NCBI GenBank assembly: GCA_964602115.1
Contig: CAZRQN010000049.1
Location: forward strand, 1 to 20,217
Source of the DNA: JANOGU01 sp964602115
GTDB taxonomy: Bacteria > Pseudomonadota > Alphaproteobacteria > Rhodobacterales > Rhodobacteraceae
DNA: 20,217 nucleotides
Direction: 5' to 3'
Part shown: positions 7,602 to 15,771 of the stretch, piece after piece
Position numbering within the stretch: the stretch's first letter is position 1
Layout: the number at the start of each line of letters is the position of its first letter
Notes under the pieces: generated by a model
The model's database searches: none
Told to the model about the DNA's origin: nothing
The model's input: only the letters and a program-made list of their open reading frames with translations
Position numbers and translations under genes: made by a program

Positions 7602-8285
7602 ATGTTGTCTCCGTCCGACGTCTATTTCGCCGACCTCGTCGCCCTGGTGCTTGCCGTGCTGGCGGCCTGGGGTTCCGGCCTGCTGATCGAGCATCCGCCG
7701 GACTCGCGGCCCTCGGTCTCGCTCCTGATGAACGCGTACCGCCGCCGCTGGATGCGCGAGTTCGTCACCCGCACCCCGCGCATCTTCGATGCCGCGATCA
7801 TCGACAGCCTGCGGCAGGGGACCGCCTTTTTTGCCTCGGCCTGCCTGATCGCTCTCGGTGCCGGCGTGGCGTTGATCGGCGATCCGGCACAGCTCCAGTC
7901 GCTCGGCACGATCCTGCCGCATGTGGCGAGCCCGGTGCCGATGGACTGGCGCCTGGCACTGGTGCTCGCCTTCCTGGCCAATGCGCTTCTCAAGTTCCTC
8001 TGGGCGCACCGGTTGTTCGGCTATTGCTCGGTGATCATGGCGGCGGTGCCGAACGATGTCAGCGACGAGATCGCCTTCGTGACTGCCGCCAAGGCGGGGG
8101 AGATGAATGTCACCGCCGCCCGCGTGTTCAATCGTGGCCTGCGCTCGATCTATTTCGCAGTGGGCGCGATGGGCTGGATGGCGGGACCCTACGGTCTTTT
8201 CGCAGGGACCGCCTTTGCGGCCGGACTGGTGATCCGGCGCGAGTTCTTCTCGGCCAGCCGGCAGATTGTGCTCGGCCAGTCCTAG
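7602..8285 (+). CDS. DUF599 family membrane protein
   Basis: Conserved inner-membrane protein of unknown function, 227 residues from the ATG at 7602. The N-terminal helix (about 7-27) is followed by the DUF599 hallmark RPSVSLLMNAYRRRWM (36-51) and IFDAAIIDSLRQGTAFFASA (61-80). Further hydrophobic stretches lie at about 73-93, 117-137 and 183-212, suggesting four or so helices. An in-frame TTG at 7560 would add 14 residues, but family members begin near SPSDVYFADLVAL; the ATG has no strong ribosome site. It is divergent from glcD, sharing the 7535-7559 dyad region, which hints at, but does not show, a role with glycolate use. It converges with the vWA operon; eight bases separate the two stops. 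Confidence 0.85.
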   Translation: MLSPSDVYFADLVALVLAVLAAWGSGLLIEHPPDSRPSVSLLMNAYRRRWMREFVTRTPRIFDAAIIDSLRQGTAFFASACLIALGAGVALIGDPAQLQSLGTILPHVASPVPMDWRLALVLAFLANALLKFLWAHRLFGYCSVIMAAVPNDVSDEIAFVTAAKAGEMNVTAARVFNRGLRSIYFAVGAMGWMAGPYGLFAGTAFAAGLVIRREFFSASRQIVLGQS

Positions 8286-8293
8286 CCGGCCGG

Positions 8294-10360
8294 TCAGGCC
8301 ACGCGCCCGCGCCGGCCCTCGACCAGCCAGGCCGCAACGGCAAGCCCGGCGACCAGGACCAGCCAGGACCAGCCGGGCAGAAGCGGGGCCACCCGCAGAT
8401 CCTGGGTGAGCGAGGCCTCGCGGCGGGTGATGCCGATCCATCCGCGCCCGCTGGCGACCCGGCCCATATCGACGGCACGAATATCGGGCATCCCGTCCGA
8501 CAGGCGCAGGATGCCACCGCCAGAGGCGGCGGCGACGGGTGCGAGCCGGTCGGGCGAAGCGATCGTGTCCTCGAATTCGCGCGGAGCGGCCGGGCCGAGC
8601 GCCATCACCGCCGTCAGATCGCCCTGGCGCAGGTTGTAGAGCCCCATCTCGGGCGCATCCCATTCCGCGACATAGCGCCCGGGCGAAACCTCGGCCATCG
8701 CCAGATCCAGGGCAGCGCCATCCGGCCCGGTGACTGTGACCGGGCCAGGGTTTTCCCCGACCGTTCGACGCGTGACGGTCAGATGCTGACCTTTCGCCGA
8801 GGCCGACAGCGCCTCTTCCTCCAGATCAGGCTCCTTCAGCATCCAGTGCGCCAGACGGCGCAAGAGCTCCAGCTGCGGGCCGCCGCCTTCGTAGCCCCTT
8901 CCCCAAAGCCAGATGTGATCGGAGGCGAGCACCGCGACGCGGCCCTCCCCCTCGCGCGCCAGGACCAGCAGCGGCCGCCCGCCAGCGCCCGACATCACCA
9001 CCTGCCCGCCGCGCGCGGTCATTTCCACCTGGCGGAACCAGCGCCCCCATCCGCCCGGAGGCGCCAGCTTCTCAAGCCCGGCAGTGACCGGATGGCGCTT
9101 GCCGATATCGGTCAGTTCCGGGCGGAAGGGCTGTTCGATGACAATGGAGCTGGTCGTCACCGGCAGGATATCGGCCAGGGGCGAGCGCCAGAGGCTGTCC
9201 ACCGTGCCGAACTCCGGCCCGGACGCCACCAGCACCGTGCCGCCCCGACGGACATATTCCCGCACGTTCTCCAGATAGCTGTCAGGCAGGATGCCGCGCA
9301 GGCGGTAGCGGTCGAAGATGATCAGATCGAATTCGTCGATCTTCTCGATGAACAGCTCGCGGGTCGGAAAGGCGATCAGCGACAGTTCCGTCACCGGCAC
9401 TCCGTCCTGCTTCTCCGGCGGGCGCAGGATGGTGAAATGCACCAGATCGACCGAGGGATCGGATTTCAGCAGGTTGCGCCAGACCCTTTCCCCCGCATGC
9501 GGCTCGCCGGAGACCAGGAGCACCCGCAGGCGGTCGCGCACGCCGTTGATCTGCACCACGGCGGCATTGTTGCGGTCGGTCAGTTCGCCCTCCGCCACCG
9601 CAAGCTGGAACTGGATAACGTTCATGCCGCCGCGTTTCAGCGTGAGCGGAAGCTCGAGATCCTCACCGACCGGAACGGTGTAGGTCATCGGTTCTTCGCC
9701 GTTGAGGGCGATCGTCAGTTTTGCCTCGGCCCGCAGGGCTTCGGGCACCGCGCCCTGGGCGTCGATGCGCAGGGTGAGCTTGATCTCCTCATCCAGGATG
9801 GCAAAGGCCGGCGCGTTCTTGACCACCAGCCGCATGTCCCAGTCTTCGGGCGCCCCGGTCAGCAGCGCGTGCAGCGGGGCAGGAAGGGCCGGCGCGGCGG
9901 GCAGGTCGTGGATTTGCCCGTCGGTGATGAGGATGACACCCGCGATCCGCGCCCGGGGTTCCTCGGCCAGCGCCTGCGCCAGGGCTGTCATCAGCTGGGT
10001 GCCGCCGTCGCCCTCGGCATCGCCGACGCGCAGGATGCGCAGTTCGGTCTCCGGCAGGGCGGCAACCTCGGCCTGCACCCGGGCCAGTGCCTCGGCGGTC
10101 TGGGAGGGGCGCGCGCCGATGCGCTGGCTGGCGCTTTCGTCCACCACCGCGATCACGATGTCGGACAGGGGCTTGCGGTCCTCGCGCTGCAGCGCCGGCC
10201 CGGAGAGCGCGGCAAACGCCGCCAGGACCGCCAGCCCGCGCAGCCACCAGCCCGAAAGCCCCCGCCAGAGCGCGAGCGCCAGGAGCAGGCCGGCCAGCAC
10301 GCCGAAACCGGCAAGCACCGCCCAGGGCAGCAGCGGATCGAAGATCAGCGAGACACTCAC
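8294..10360 (-). CDS. Membrane-anchored vWA / glutamine amidotransferase-like protein
   Basis: Last gene of the moxR operon; function unknown. The 688-residue product has two N-terminal membrane helices (about 10-31 and 38-56), then a von Willebrand A-like domain with a complete metal-ion site: DESAS (Asp74, Ser76, Ser78), Thr121 in GGTQLMTAL, and Asp147 in ILITDGQ. An Ig/beta-rich stretch (about 180-275) follows. Next is a class I glutamine amidotransferase-like fold without the catalytic Cys nucleophile elbow, seen as RVLLVSGEP (279-287), DLIIFDRY (345-352) and EYVRRGGTVLVASGPEF (368-384). One C-terminal helix (about 663-681) precedes a basic tail. The start is the GTG at 10358-10360, overlapping the preceding stop as GTGA; longer upstream frames lie inside the DUF4159 gene. 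Most of the protein is predicted periplasmic, held by the helices. Proteins of this layout lie beside MoxR/DUF58 in many alphaproteobacteria. Confidence 0.85.
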   Translation of the reverse strand: MSVSLIFDPLLPWAVLAGFGVLAGLLLALALWRGLSGWWLRGLAVLAAFAALSGPALQREDRKPLSDIVIAVVDESASQRIGARPSQTAEALARVQAEVAALPETELRILRVGDAEGDGGTQLMTALAQALAEEPRARIAGVILITDGQIHDLPAAPALPAPLHALLTGAPEDWDMRLVVKNAPAFAILDEEIKLTLRIDAQGAVPEALRAEAKLTIALNGEEPMTYTVPVGEDLELPLTLKRGGMNVIQFQLAVAEGELTDRNNAAVVQINGVRDRLRVLLVSGEPHAGERVWRNLLKSDPSVDLVHFTILRPPEKQDGVPVTELSLIAFPTRELFIEKIDEFDLIIFDRYRLRGILPDSYLENVREYVRRGGTVLVASGPEFGTVDSLWRSPLADILPVTTSSIVIEQPFRPELTDIGKRHPVTAGLEKLAPPGGWGRWFRQVEMTARGGQVVMSGAGGRPLLVLAREGEGRVAVLASDHIWLWGRGYEGGGPQLELLRRLAHWMLKEPDLEEEALSASAKGQHLTVTRRTVGENPGPVTVTGPDGAALDLAMAEVSPGRYVAEWDAPEMGLYNLRQGDLTAVMALGPAAPREFEDTIASPDRLAPVAAASGGGILRLSDGMPDIRAVDMGRVASGRGWIGITRREASLTQDLRVAPLLPGWSWLVLVAGLAVAAWLVEGRRGRVA

Positions 10361-13134
10361 TGCCCCAGCCTTTCCAGAAGCGCCGGAACATGGACCTGGT
10401 CGGATTTGTAGTTGCCGGTCAGCACGTTCATGATCAGGTTGATGCCGAAACGGATGGCGATCTCGCGCCGCTGCTCGCCGGCATAGCCGCGCCCCACCGG
10501 GAAAAGCGGTGCGCCATAGGCATCGACGGCCCAGGCACCGGCCCAGTCGTTGCCGCCGATGACCACCGGCGTCACCCCGTCGTTGAGATTGCGGAAGGGC
10601 ATGCCCTCGGCCTGTTCGGCATCGGGCGGCGAGGCCTCGACCCAGACGGCTCGGTTGTCGAACCTGCCGGGAAAATCCTGCAACAGGTAGAAGGTGCGGG
10701 TCAGCACATGGTCTTCCGGCACAACCTCCAGCGGCGGGATGTCGAGCGGCGCCGCCAGACGCTGCAGCATCTGCGCCTCCTGCGTCTGGCCGCTGCCGGA
10801 AATGTCGCCGTCGCGTGTGTCGAACAGGATCATGCCGCCGGAAGCAAGGAAGCGGTTGAGCCGGGCATAGGCCGCCGCCGAGGGAAGCTCCTGGCGCGAT
10901 GTCACCGGCCAGTAAATGAAGGGAAAGAAGGCCAGCTCGTCCTTTTCGAGGTCGATGCCCACCGGCTTTTCGGGCTCGACGGTCGTGCGCTCGGTCAGGC
11001 GCTGCGACAGGCCGACGAGGCCGGCTTCGGAGATGCGATCCACTTCGGCGTCGCCGGTCACGACATAGGCCAGGCGCACCGAAGTCGTCGCCATCAGCGC
11101 AAATTCCTCCGCCGCCGGGTCGAGCGCCGGCGCCTCCGCCGTCTGCGCCCCGGCACCGCCCGATCCGGCGAAGACGGCAAGCAGAAGCACGGCCGCTCCG
11201 GACGGCAGCCGGCCCGAGACCGCCAGCGCGCCGAGGATGTCGGCCAGCAGAAGGAGCAGCGCCGAGGCCAGCAGCAGGCCCTTCAGCGAACGCTCCGCCG
11301 GAGCCTCCAACCCCTCGCGGGCGACGCTGTCCGGCCATCCGGCCAGCACGAAAGGCGTGGCCGAACCGACCGCGTTCAGCGCGAAACGGCGGTCCGCCCC
11401 GGCGTAGAGCCCGGGCGGCAAGGCTGCGGACACTCCCCTTTCCCCCAGCGCCTCGGCCAGAGCCTCTCCCGGCACGCCGGCCTGTGCGCCGGCGTCACGG
11501 ATCGCGCCGAAGGCATCGAGCGCCACCTCGGGCACCATGACCTGCCCGGCCAGCGCCTCCGCATCGGGGACCGAGGGCCGGACGGAAACGGCCAGCCGTT
11601 CCAGCATGCGCAGGAAAAGGCCTGACAGCGGCAGCGAGGACCATTCCGCATTGGCGGTGACGTGGAAGAGCACCACCTGTCCCTGCCCGAGCGCCTTGCG
11701 GGTGACGAGCGGCGTGCCGTCGGCCAGGGCCGCGATGGTGCGGTCGGCAAGATCCGGGTCCGGCTGCGCCAGGACCTGGGCCGTCACCTCCACCTCGGCA
11801 GGCGCGTCCAGGCCGTGGAAGGGCGAAGTTTCGGCGAAGGGTGCCAGGGTCTTCGGCTCGCCCCAGGACATGGCGCCTCCGACCGTGCGCCCGCCTTCGC
11901 GCAGGCGGACCGGCATCAGCGGATCCTCCTCGCCGCGTCCGATGTCGGAAGCGGCAAGGCGCGGCCCGGCGAAGCGCAGCAACAACCCGCCCTTCTCCAC
12001 CCATTCCTTGATGCCCGCAGCCTCGTCCGGCGCGATCCGCGCCACATCGGCCAGAACGATCACATCGGGGCTGGCGAGAAGCGCGTCGGCCAGCGTTCCC
12101 TCGATCAGTTCGGAGGACGGCGCCAGGGCCTGGCGCAGGTAGTGGGTCGGCGAAAGCAGGCGCAGCCCCTCCGCCTCGTTCTGGCCGGAGACCAGGGCGA
12201 TCTTGCGCCGCTTGAGGCTGTCGTCGGTCAGCGACACCGCTCCCGCCGAGCGTTGTCCCACCAGTTCAAAACGGGTGATGCGGTTGCGCAGCTCGGGCGG
12301 CAGGGACAGGGCGATCTCGGTCTCGCCCGCGCCTGCGGCAAAGCCGACGGGGACACGCGCCAGTTCCCGCTCGATCCCCGCCGGGTCGGGGCCAAGGGCG
12401 GAAAGTTCGATTTCGGACGCGCCGCCGGCGGGCTGGCGCAGGGCGGCGATCTTGATCGCCCCGTCCGAAAAGACCGCCGGACGCAGGGCAAAGGCGGCGC
12501 GCGGGCTTTCAAAGACCGTGACCGGCCCATGCGCCTGCAGCGCCGCAAGCAGCGCCTCGCGCCCCGGGTTTTCGAGCCCGTCGGTCAGCCAGTCGGTGGA
12601 AAAGGTCCCCTCCGGCAAGGCCAAAGCCCAGCCGGCATGGTCCGGCCGCCAGGGCAGCGGCTCCAGCCCGCCGATCAGCGGCGCCCAGGCGGCTGCGGTC
12701 TGGAAGGCCGGCGCCAGCGGCGGATCGGTCAGGCGCAGCACCGCCACCGGCCTTCCCGCGCGACCGGCCTCCTCCGCGAGCGCGGCGGCACGTTCGACCC
12801 GGCGCGGCCAGTCGCGGGCGTCGGCCCATGAGCCGTCGATCAGGATCAAGAGCGGCCCCGAGCCCGGATCGCCGCTGCGCGGGTTGAGGATCGGCCCGGC
12901 GAAAGCCAGGATCGCCGCCCCGATCGCCGCCATGCGCATCAGGAGAAGCCAGAGCGGCGTCTTGTCGGTCTCGTTCTCGTCATCCCTGAGCCCGAGGAGC
13001 AACGCCACGCCGGGAAAGCGCCGGCGGATCGGCGCCGGCGGCACGACCCGCAGCAGGAGCCAGAGGACCGGCAGCGCGACCAGGCCGAGGAGGAGAAGCG
13101 GCGAGGTGAACCCGAGCGGGCCCAGGGTCCACAT
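10357..13134 (-). CDS. BatA-like N-terminal domain plus DUF4159 protein
   Basis: Large membrane protein of 925 residues, role unknown. Residues 1-85 match the N-terminal BatA domain (GFTSPLLLLGLVALPVLW, then IRRRFPGVALLL) with helices at about 11-29 and 62-82. A vWA-like start follows (LLILIDGSWAD, 95-105) in which the metal site is degenerate (Asp100, Ser102, but Ala104). A GATase-like region covers about 310-540 (KIALVSGQ, DVIVLADV, EWVEKGGLLLRFAG). Hydrophobic segments at about 617-638 and 645-663 separate the C-terminal DUF4159 domain (about 678-915): FPFIYWPV, GGMILFDTRDGD, DHVLTRTFYLLQDFPG, NDWAGAWAVDAYG. The start is ATG at 13134; AGGGG lies about 11-15 bases upstream. It lies 114 bases after the DUF58 gene, an unusual gap in an otherwise overlapping operon, filled by a giant hairpin. 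Confidence 0.9.
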   Translation of the reverse strand: MWTLGPLGFTSPLLLLGLVALPVLWLLLRVVPPAPIRRRFPGVALLLGLRDDENETDKTPLWLLLMRMAAIGAAILAFAGPILNPRSGDPGSGPLLILIDGSWADARDWPRRVERAAALAEEAGRAGRPVAVLRLTDPPLAPAFQTAAAWAPLIGGLEPLPWRPDHAGWALALPEGTFSTDWLTDGLENPGREALLAALQAHGPVTVFESPRAAFALRPAVFSDGAIKIAALRQPAGGASEIELSALGPDPAGIERELARVPVGFAAGAGETEIALSLPPELRNRITRFELVGQRSAGAVSLTDDSLKRRKIALVSGQNEAEGLRLLSPTHYLRQALAPSSELIEGTLADALLASPDVIVLADVARIAPDEAAGIKEWVEKGGLLLRFAGPRLAASDIGRGEEDPLMPVRLREGGRTVGGAMSWGEPKTLAPFAETSPFHGLDAPAEVEVTAQVLAQPDPDLADRTIAALADGTPLVTRKALGQGQVVLFHVTANAEWSSLPLSGLFLRMLERLAVSVRPSVPDAEALAGQVMVPEVALDAFGAIRDAGAQAGVPGEALAEALGERGVSAALPPGLYAGADRRFALNAVGSATPFVLAGWPDSVAREGLEAPAERSLKGLLLASALLLLLADILGALAVSGRLPSGAAVLLLAVFAGSGGAGAQTAEAPALDPAAEEFALMATTSVRLAYVVTGDAEVDRISEAGLVGLSQRLTERTTVEPEKPVGIDLEKDELAFFPFIYWPVTSRQELPSAAAYARLNRFLASGGMILFDTRDGDISGSGQTQEAQMLQRLAAPLDIPPLEVVPEDHVLTRTFYLLQDFPGRFDNRAVWVEASPPDAEQAEGMPFRNLNDGVTPVVIGGNDWAGAWAVDAYGAPLFPVGRGYAGEQRREIAIRFGINLIMNVLTGNYKSDQVHVPALLERLGQ

Positions 13135-13150
13135 CTCAGGCGCCCCCCTG

Positions 13151-13236
13151 CCACCGGCTGCTCCTCAAGCCCTTGCGGGCTTTCCTCGCGGGCGACGGAC
13201 CGCGAGGAAAGCCCGCAAGGGCTTGAGGAGCGGTGG
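13151..13236. repeat. Very large perfect hairpin inside the moxR operon
   Basis: Arms 13161-13191 and 13200-13230 are perfectly complementary over 31 bases with an 8-base loop (13192-13199). Beyond a 4-base bulge (13157-13160) another six pairs form between 13151-13156 and 13231-13236. Each arm also holds its own small palindrome, AAGCCC-4-GGGCTT (13167-13182 and 13209-13224), so it can fold as one long stem or two small ones. No T-tract follows on either strand. It occupies most of the gap between DUF58 and DUF4159 genes. Candidates are a dispersed REP-like palindrome, an attenuator, or an mRNA processing/stability element. Confidence 0.85.
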
Positions 13237-13248
13237 AAAGGTATCCCG

Positions 13249-14118
13249 TCACCGCCCTTGCTCCAGCGCCCGGTAAAGCCAGAGAAGCGCAGGCTGCGCC
13301 GGCGTGCCGGTGTGATGGGTGTGAAAGTGCCAGCCGATCCCGCCGGCCAGCCGCTGAAGCTCTGCCTTCCGCTCCGCCAGACGGTCGAGGTAGCGCGCGC
13401 GCAGGTCGCCGGCGCGCAGCGTTTCATGGCGCAGCGTCCCGCCCATGGATTCAAAGATCGTGCGGCCGTCGAAGGGAAACTCCTCCTCGGCCGGATCGAG
13501 GATCTGGACCAGCGCCCCCTTCACCCCCCGGTCGGCCGCCCGCGCCAGCGCCTCGGCCACCGTCTCGATCCTCCCGAGGAAGTCGGAGAGGAAGACAGCG
13601 CGCCCGTGTCGGGCGATCCCTGACGTGTCCGGCGTGCCGTAGTCGTCCGGTCCGTCCGTCAGGGCCGCCGCGAGCCGCAGGATCTGCGCCCGGCCCGGAC
13701 GCGGCGGGGCAGTCTCGCCCGCCAGCCCCACGCGCTCGCCACCCCGCAGCAGAAGCACCGCCAGCGCCAGCGCCAGCAGTCGCGCCCGTTCCGATTTGGA
13801 TGGCCGCGCCTTGTGGCCGGCGAAAGTCATCGACCGCGCCGGATCGACCCAGAGCGTCACCGTCTGGCTCGCCTGCCATTCGCGCTCGCGGACGAAATGC
13901 GCGTCCGAGCGGGCGGAACGGCGCCAGTCGATCAGCCGCAGCGAATCGCCCGGCATCGCCGGCCGGAACTGCCAGAACTCGTCGCCCATGCCGGCGCGCC
14001 TGCGGCCGTGCTCGCCAAGATGGATGGTCGCGGCAAGGAACTCGGCTTCCGCCAGCAAGGGCGGCAGGGCTTCGCCCAGCGCCTCGGCCCGTGCGCGGAG
14101 GGCGACGGTATCGCTCAA
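13249..14118 (-). CDS. DUF58 domain protein
   Basis: Cytosolic 289-residue member of the DUF58 family, which regularly accompanies MoxR ATPases and is thought to act with them on membrane-bound vWA partners. The hallmark block is present: GMGDEFWQFRPAMPGDSLRL (43-62) leading to IDWRRSARSD (63-72) and FVREREWQ. A vWA-like core follows with a degenerate metal site, WVDPARSMTF (90-99), and later AVFLSDF. No membrane helix is seen. The start is TTG at 14116-14118, overlapping the moxR stop as TTGA; GGAG (14126-14129) seven bases upstream supports it, and the first in-frame ATG (residue 44) would cut into the conserved block. Translational coupling to moxR is likely. Confidence 0.9.
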   Translation of the reverse strand: MSDTVALRARAEALGEALPPLLAEAEFLAATIHLGEHGRRRAGMGDEFWQFRPAMPGDSLRLIDWRRSARSDAHFVREREWQASQTVTLWVDPARSMTFAGHKARPSKSERARLLALALAVLLLRGGERVGLAGETAPPRPGRAQILRLAAALTDGPDDYGTPDTSGIARHGRAVFLSDFLGRIETVAEALARAADRGVKGALVQILDPAEEEFPFDGRTIFESMGGTLRHETLRAGDLRARYLDRLAERKAELQRLAGGIGWHFHTHHTGTPAQPALLWLYRALEQGR

Positions 14119-15131
14119 GCGGCCGCTCCGAGGCCGAGGGCGCTTTCCACGGTCCGGTCGATCAGGGCGCCGAGGTCCTCGCCCCGCGCCCGGGCGGAGA
14201 AGGTCAGCGCCATGCGGTGGGTCAGAACCGCCCGGGCCAGGGCCGCGACATCGGCGACCGAGGGCGCGAGCCTGCCGTCGAGCAGCGCCCGGGCGCGCAC
14301 GGTCAGCATCAGCGCCTGCGCCGCACGCGGGCCGGGTCCCCAGGAAAGCTGGCCCTCCAGCGCCTTGCCCTCGGGCTCGCCCGGCCGGCAGGCGCGGACG
14401 AGATCGAGGATCGCCGCCACCACCTGGTCGCCGACGGGCATGCGGCGGATGACCAGCTGCGCGGCGGCGAGTTCCCCGGCGGTCATCACCTGATGCACCT
14501 CCGCCTCCTCCGCCCCGGTCGTGGCGAGCAGAATGTCGCGCTCGGTGGCACGGTCGGGGTAGTGGACATCGACCTGGACAAGGAAGCGGTCGAGCTGCGC
14601 CTCGGGCAGCGGATAGGTGCCCTCAAGCTCGATCGGGTTCTGCGTCGCCAGAACGTGGAAGGGGGCGGGAAGCGGGCGGTGGGCGCCGGCGATCGTCACC
14701 TCGCGCTCCTGCATCGCCTGAAGGAGCGCGGACTGGGTGCGCGGAGAGGCGCGGTTGATCTCGTCGGCCATCAGGAGCTGGCAGAACACCGGCCCCTCGA
14801 TGAAACGGAAGGCGCGACTGCCGTCGGCGGCGGTTTCCAGCACTTCGGCCCCGAGGATGTCGGCGGGCATCAGGTCGGGGGTGAACTGGACCCGGTTCCC
14901 CTTCAGTCCCAGGACCGTGGCCAGCGTATCGACAAGCCGGGTCTTGCCAAGGCCGGGCAGGCCGACGAGCAGCGCGTGGCCACCGCAGAGAATCGAGGCC
15001 AGCACCAGATCCACCACCGGCTCCTGGCCGATGAACCGGCGGTTGATCGAGGCCTTGACCTCGGCAAGCCGTCCGCCCAGCCGTTCGATCTCGGCCACCA
15101 GCGCCTCGGTTTCCTGCGGGGTCGCGGCCAT
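14115..15131 (-). CDS. moxR: MoxR-family AAA+ ATPase
   Basis: Cytosolic AAA+ ATPase of the MoxR family, chaperone-like proteins that act on vWA partners. In 338 residues: Walker A GLPGLGKT (57-64), Walker B LLMADEIN (119-126), sensor 1 LATQNPIE (161-168), the MoxR-typical GTYPLPEAQLDRF (171-183), and a C-terminal lid ending in HRMALTFSARA. The ATG at 15131 is fixed by GGAGG (15137-15141) five bases upstream; the longer upstream frame crosses the divergent promoter region. It is the first gene of the four-gene operon (moxR, DUF58, DUF4159, vWA) and is divergent from the DUF1285 gene across 85 bases. I see no convincing -35/-10 pair in that gap. Confidence 0.95.
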   Translation of the reverse strand: MAATPQETEALVAEIERLGGRLAEVKASINRRFIGQEPVVDLVLASILCGGHALLVGLPGLGKTRLVDTLATVLGLKGNRVQFTPDLMPADILGAEVLETAADGSRAFRFIEGPVFCQLLMADEINRASPRTQSALLQAMQEREVTIAGAHRPLPAPFHVLATQNPIELEGTYPLPEAQLDRFLVQVDVHYPDRATERDILLATTGAEEAEVHQVMTAGELAAAQLVIRRMPVGDQVVAAILDLVRACRPGEPEGKALEGQLSWGPGPRAAQALMLTVRARALLDGRLAPSVADVAALARAVLTHRMALTFSARARGEDLGALIDRTVESALGLGAAA

Positions 15132-15136
15132 GAAGT

Positions 15137-15141
15137 CCTCC
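15137..15141 (-). promoter_or_regulatory. Ribosome binding site of moxR
   Basis: CCTCC on the + strand is GGAGG on the - strand, five bases from the ATG at 15131. It decides between this start and a 67-codon longer upstream frame. Confidence 0.8.
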
Positions 15142-15216
15142 GGGCTGGCAATGCGGGTCGTCTGAGCGGTATCGTGCCCCGGCGAGAGGGCAAACGGAAG
15201 ATCGGGACAAGGGAAC

Positions 15217-15771
15217 GTGAAACCGACCGCCGAAGCTGTGATGCAGGCCGCGAGCGCCGCCGGCAAGGGCAAAGGCAGGGGCCCGGCGCCGGTGCATCTG
15301 TGGAACCCGCCTTTCTGCGGCGATCTCGACATGGTGATCCGCCGCGACGGACGCTGGGACTATCTCGGCACGCCCATCGGCCGGCCGGAACTGGTGCGGC
15401 TGTTCGCCAATATCCTCAAGCGCGAGGGCGAGGCCTATTTCCTCGTCACCCCGGTGGAAAAGGTCGGCATCCGGGTGGAGGACGTGCCCTTCATCGCCGT
15501 CGATTTCCGCCGCGAGGACGGAAGCCTGATCTTCACCACCAATATCGGCGACGAGACGGTGGCCGGCCCCGACCGGCCGATCCGGGTGGAGCGCGATCCC
15601 GAGACGGGCGAGTCTTCGCCCTATGTCCTCGTCCGCGCCGACCTCTGGGCGCGCATCGACCGCAAGTCCTTCTACCGGCTGGTCGATCTGGGCGAGACCG
15701 AGGACGACTGGTTCGGCCTGCGGTCAGGGGGGATGTTCTTCCCGGTGATCCCGTCCGCCGAACTGCCGTGA
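15217..15771 (+). CDS. DUF1285 family protein
   Basis: Conserved cytosolic protein of 184 residues with unknown function. The family core is clear: PVHLWNPPFCGDLDMVI, RRDGRWDYLGTPIGRPELVRLF, ILKREGEAYFLVTPVEKVGI, then a second beta domain with DVPFIAVDF and a DDWFG...GGMFFPV ending. The start is uncertain: GTG at 15217 (with AAGGGA only two to three bases upstream) or ATG at 15241; I use the GTG because family members have a similar Ala/Lys-rich leader before PVHLWNPP. No signal peptide or membrane helix. It is divergent from moxR, and its stop overlaps the start of hyi (GTGA), so the two are co-translated. Confidence 0.88.
   Translation: MKPTAEAVMQAASAAGKGKGRGPAPVHLWNPPFCGDLDMVIRRDGRWDYLGTPIGRPELVRLFANILKREGEAYFLVTPVEKVGIRVEDVPFIAVDFRREDGSLIFTTNIGDETVAGPDRPIRVERDPETGESSPYVLVRADLWARIDRKSFYRLVDLGETEDDWFGLRSGGMFFPVIPSAELP

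Noticed and set aside
7568..10411. A 947-codon open frame on the + strand over the DUF599 and vWA genes
   Set aside because: Composition is typical of antisense or out-of-frame reading of high-GC genes; the overlapping genes have clear domains.
13161..13230. The large hairpin as a Rho-independent terminator
   Set aside because: There is no T-tract on either strand after the stem, and it sits inside an operon.
13161..13230. The large hairpin as terminal repeats of an insertion sequence
   Set aside because: The arms enclose only eight bases, with no transposase and no target duplication visible.
8294..15131. Idea that the MoxR/vWA operon is an antiphage defence system
   Set aside because: MoxR-vWA pairs do occur in defence systems, but this set (DUF58, BatA, DUF4159) looks like a housekeeping envelope module in core genome, with no effector, nuclease, toxin or mobile context.
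13233..15767. A long + strand frame running into hyi (over 1000 codons in all)
   Set aside because: Only the part from 15768 is real (hydroxypyruvate isomerase). The upstream part is antisense to DUF58 and moxR and out of frame in DUF1285.
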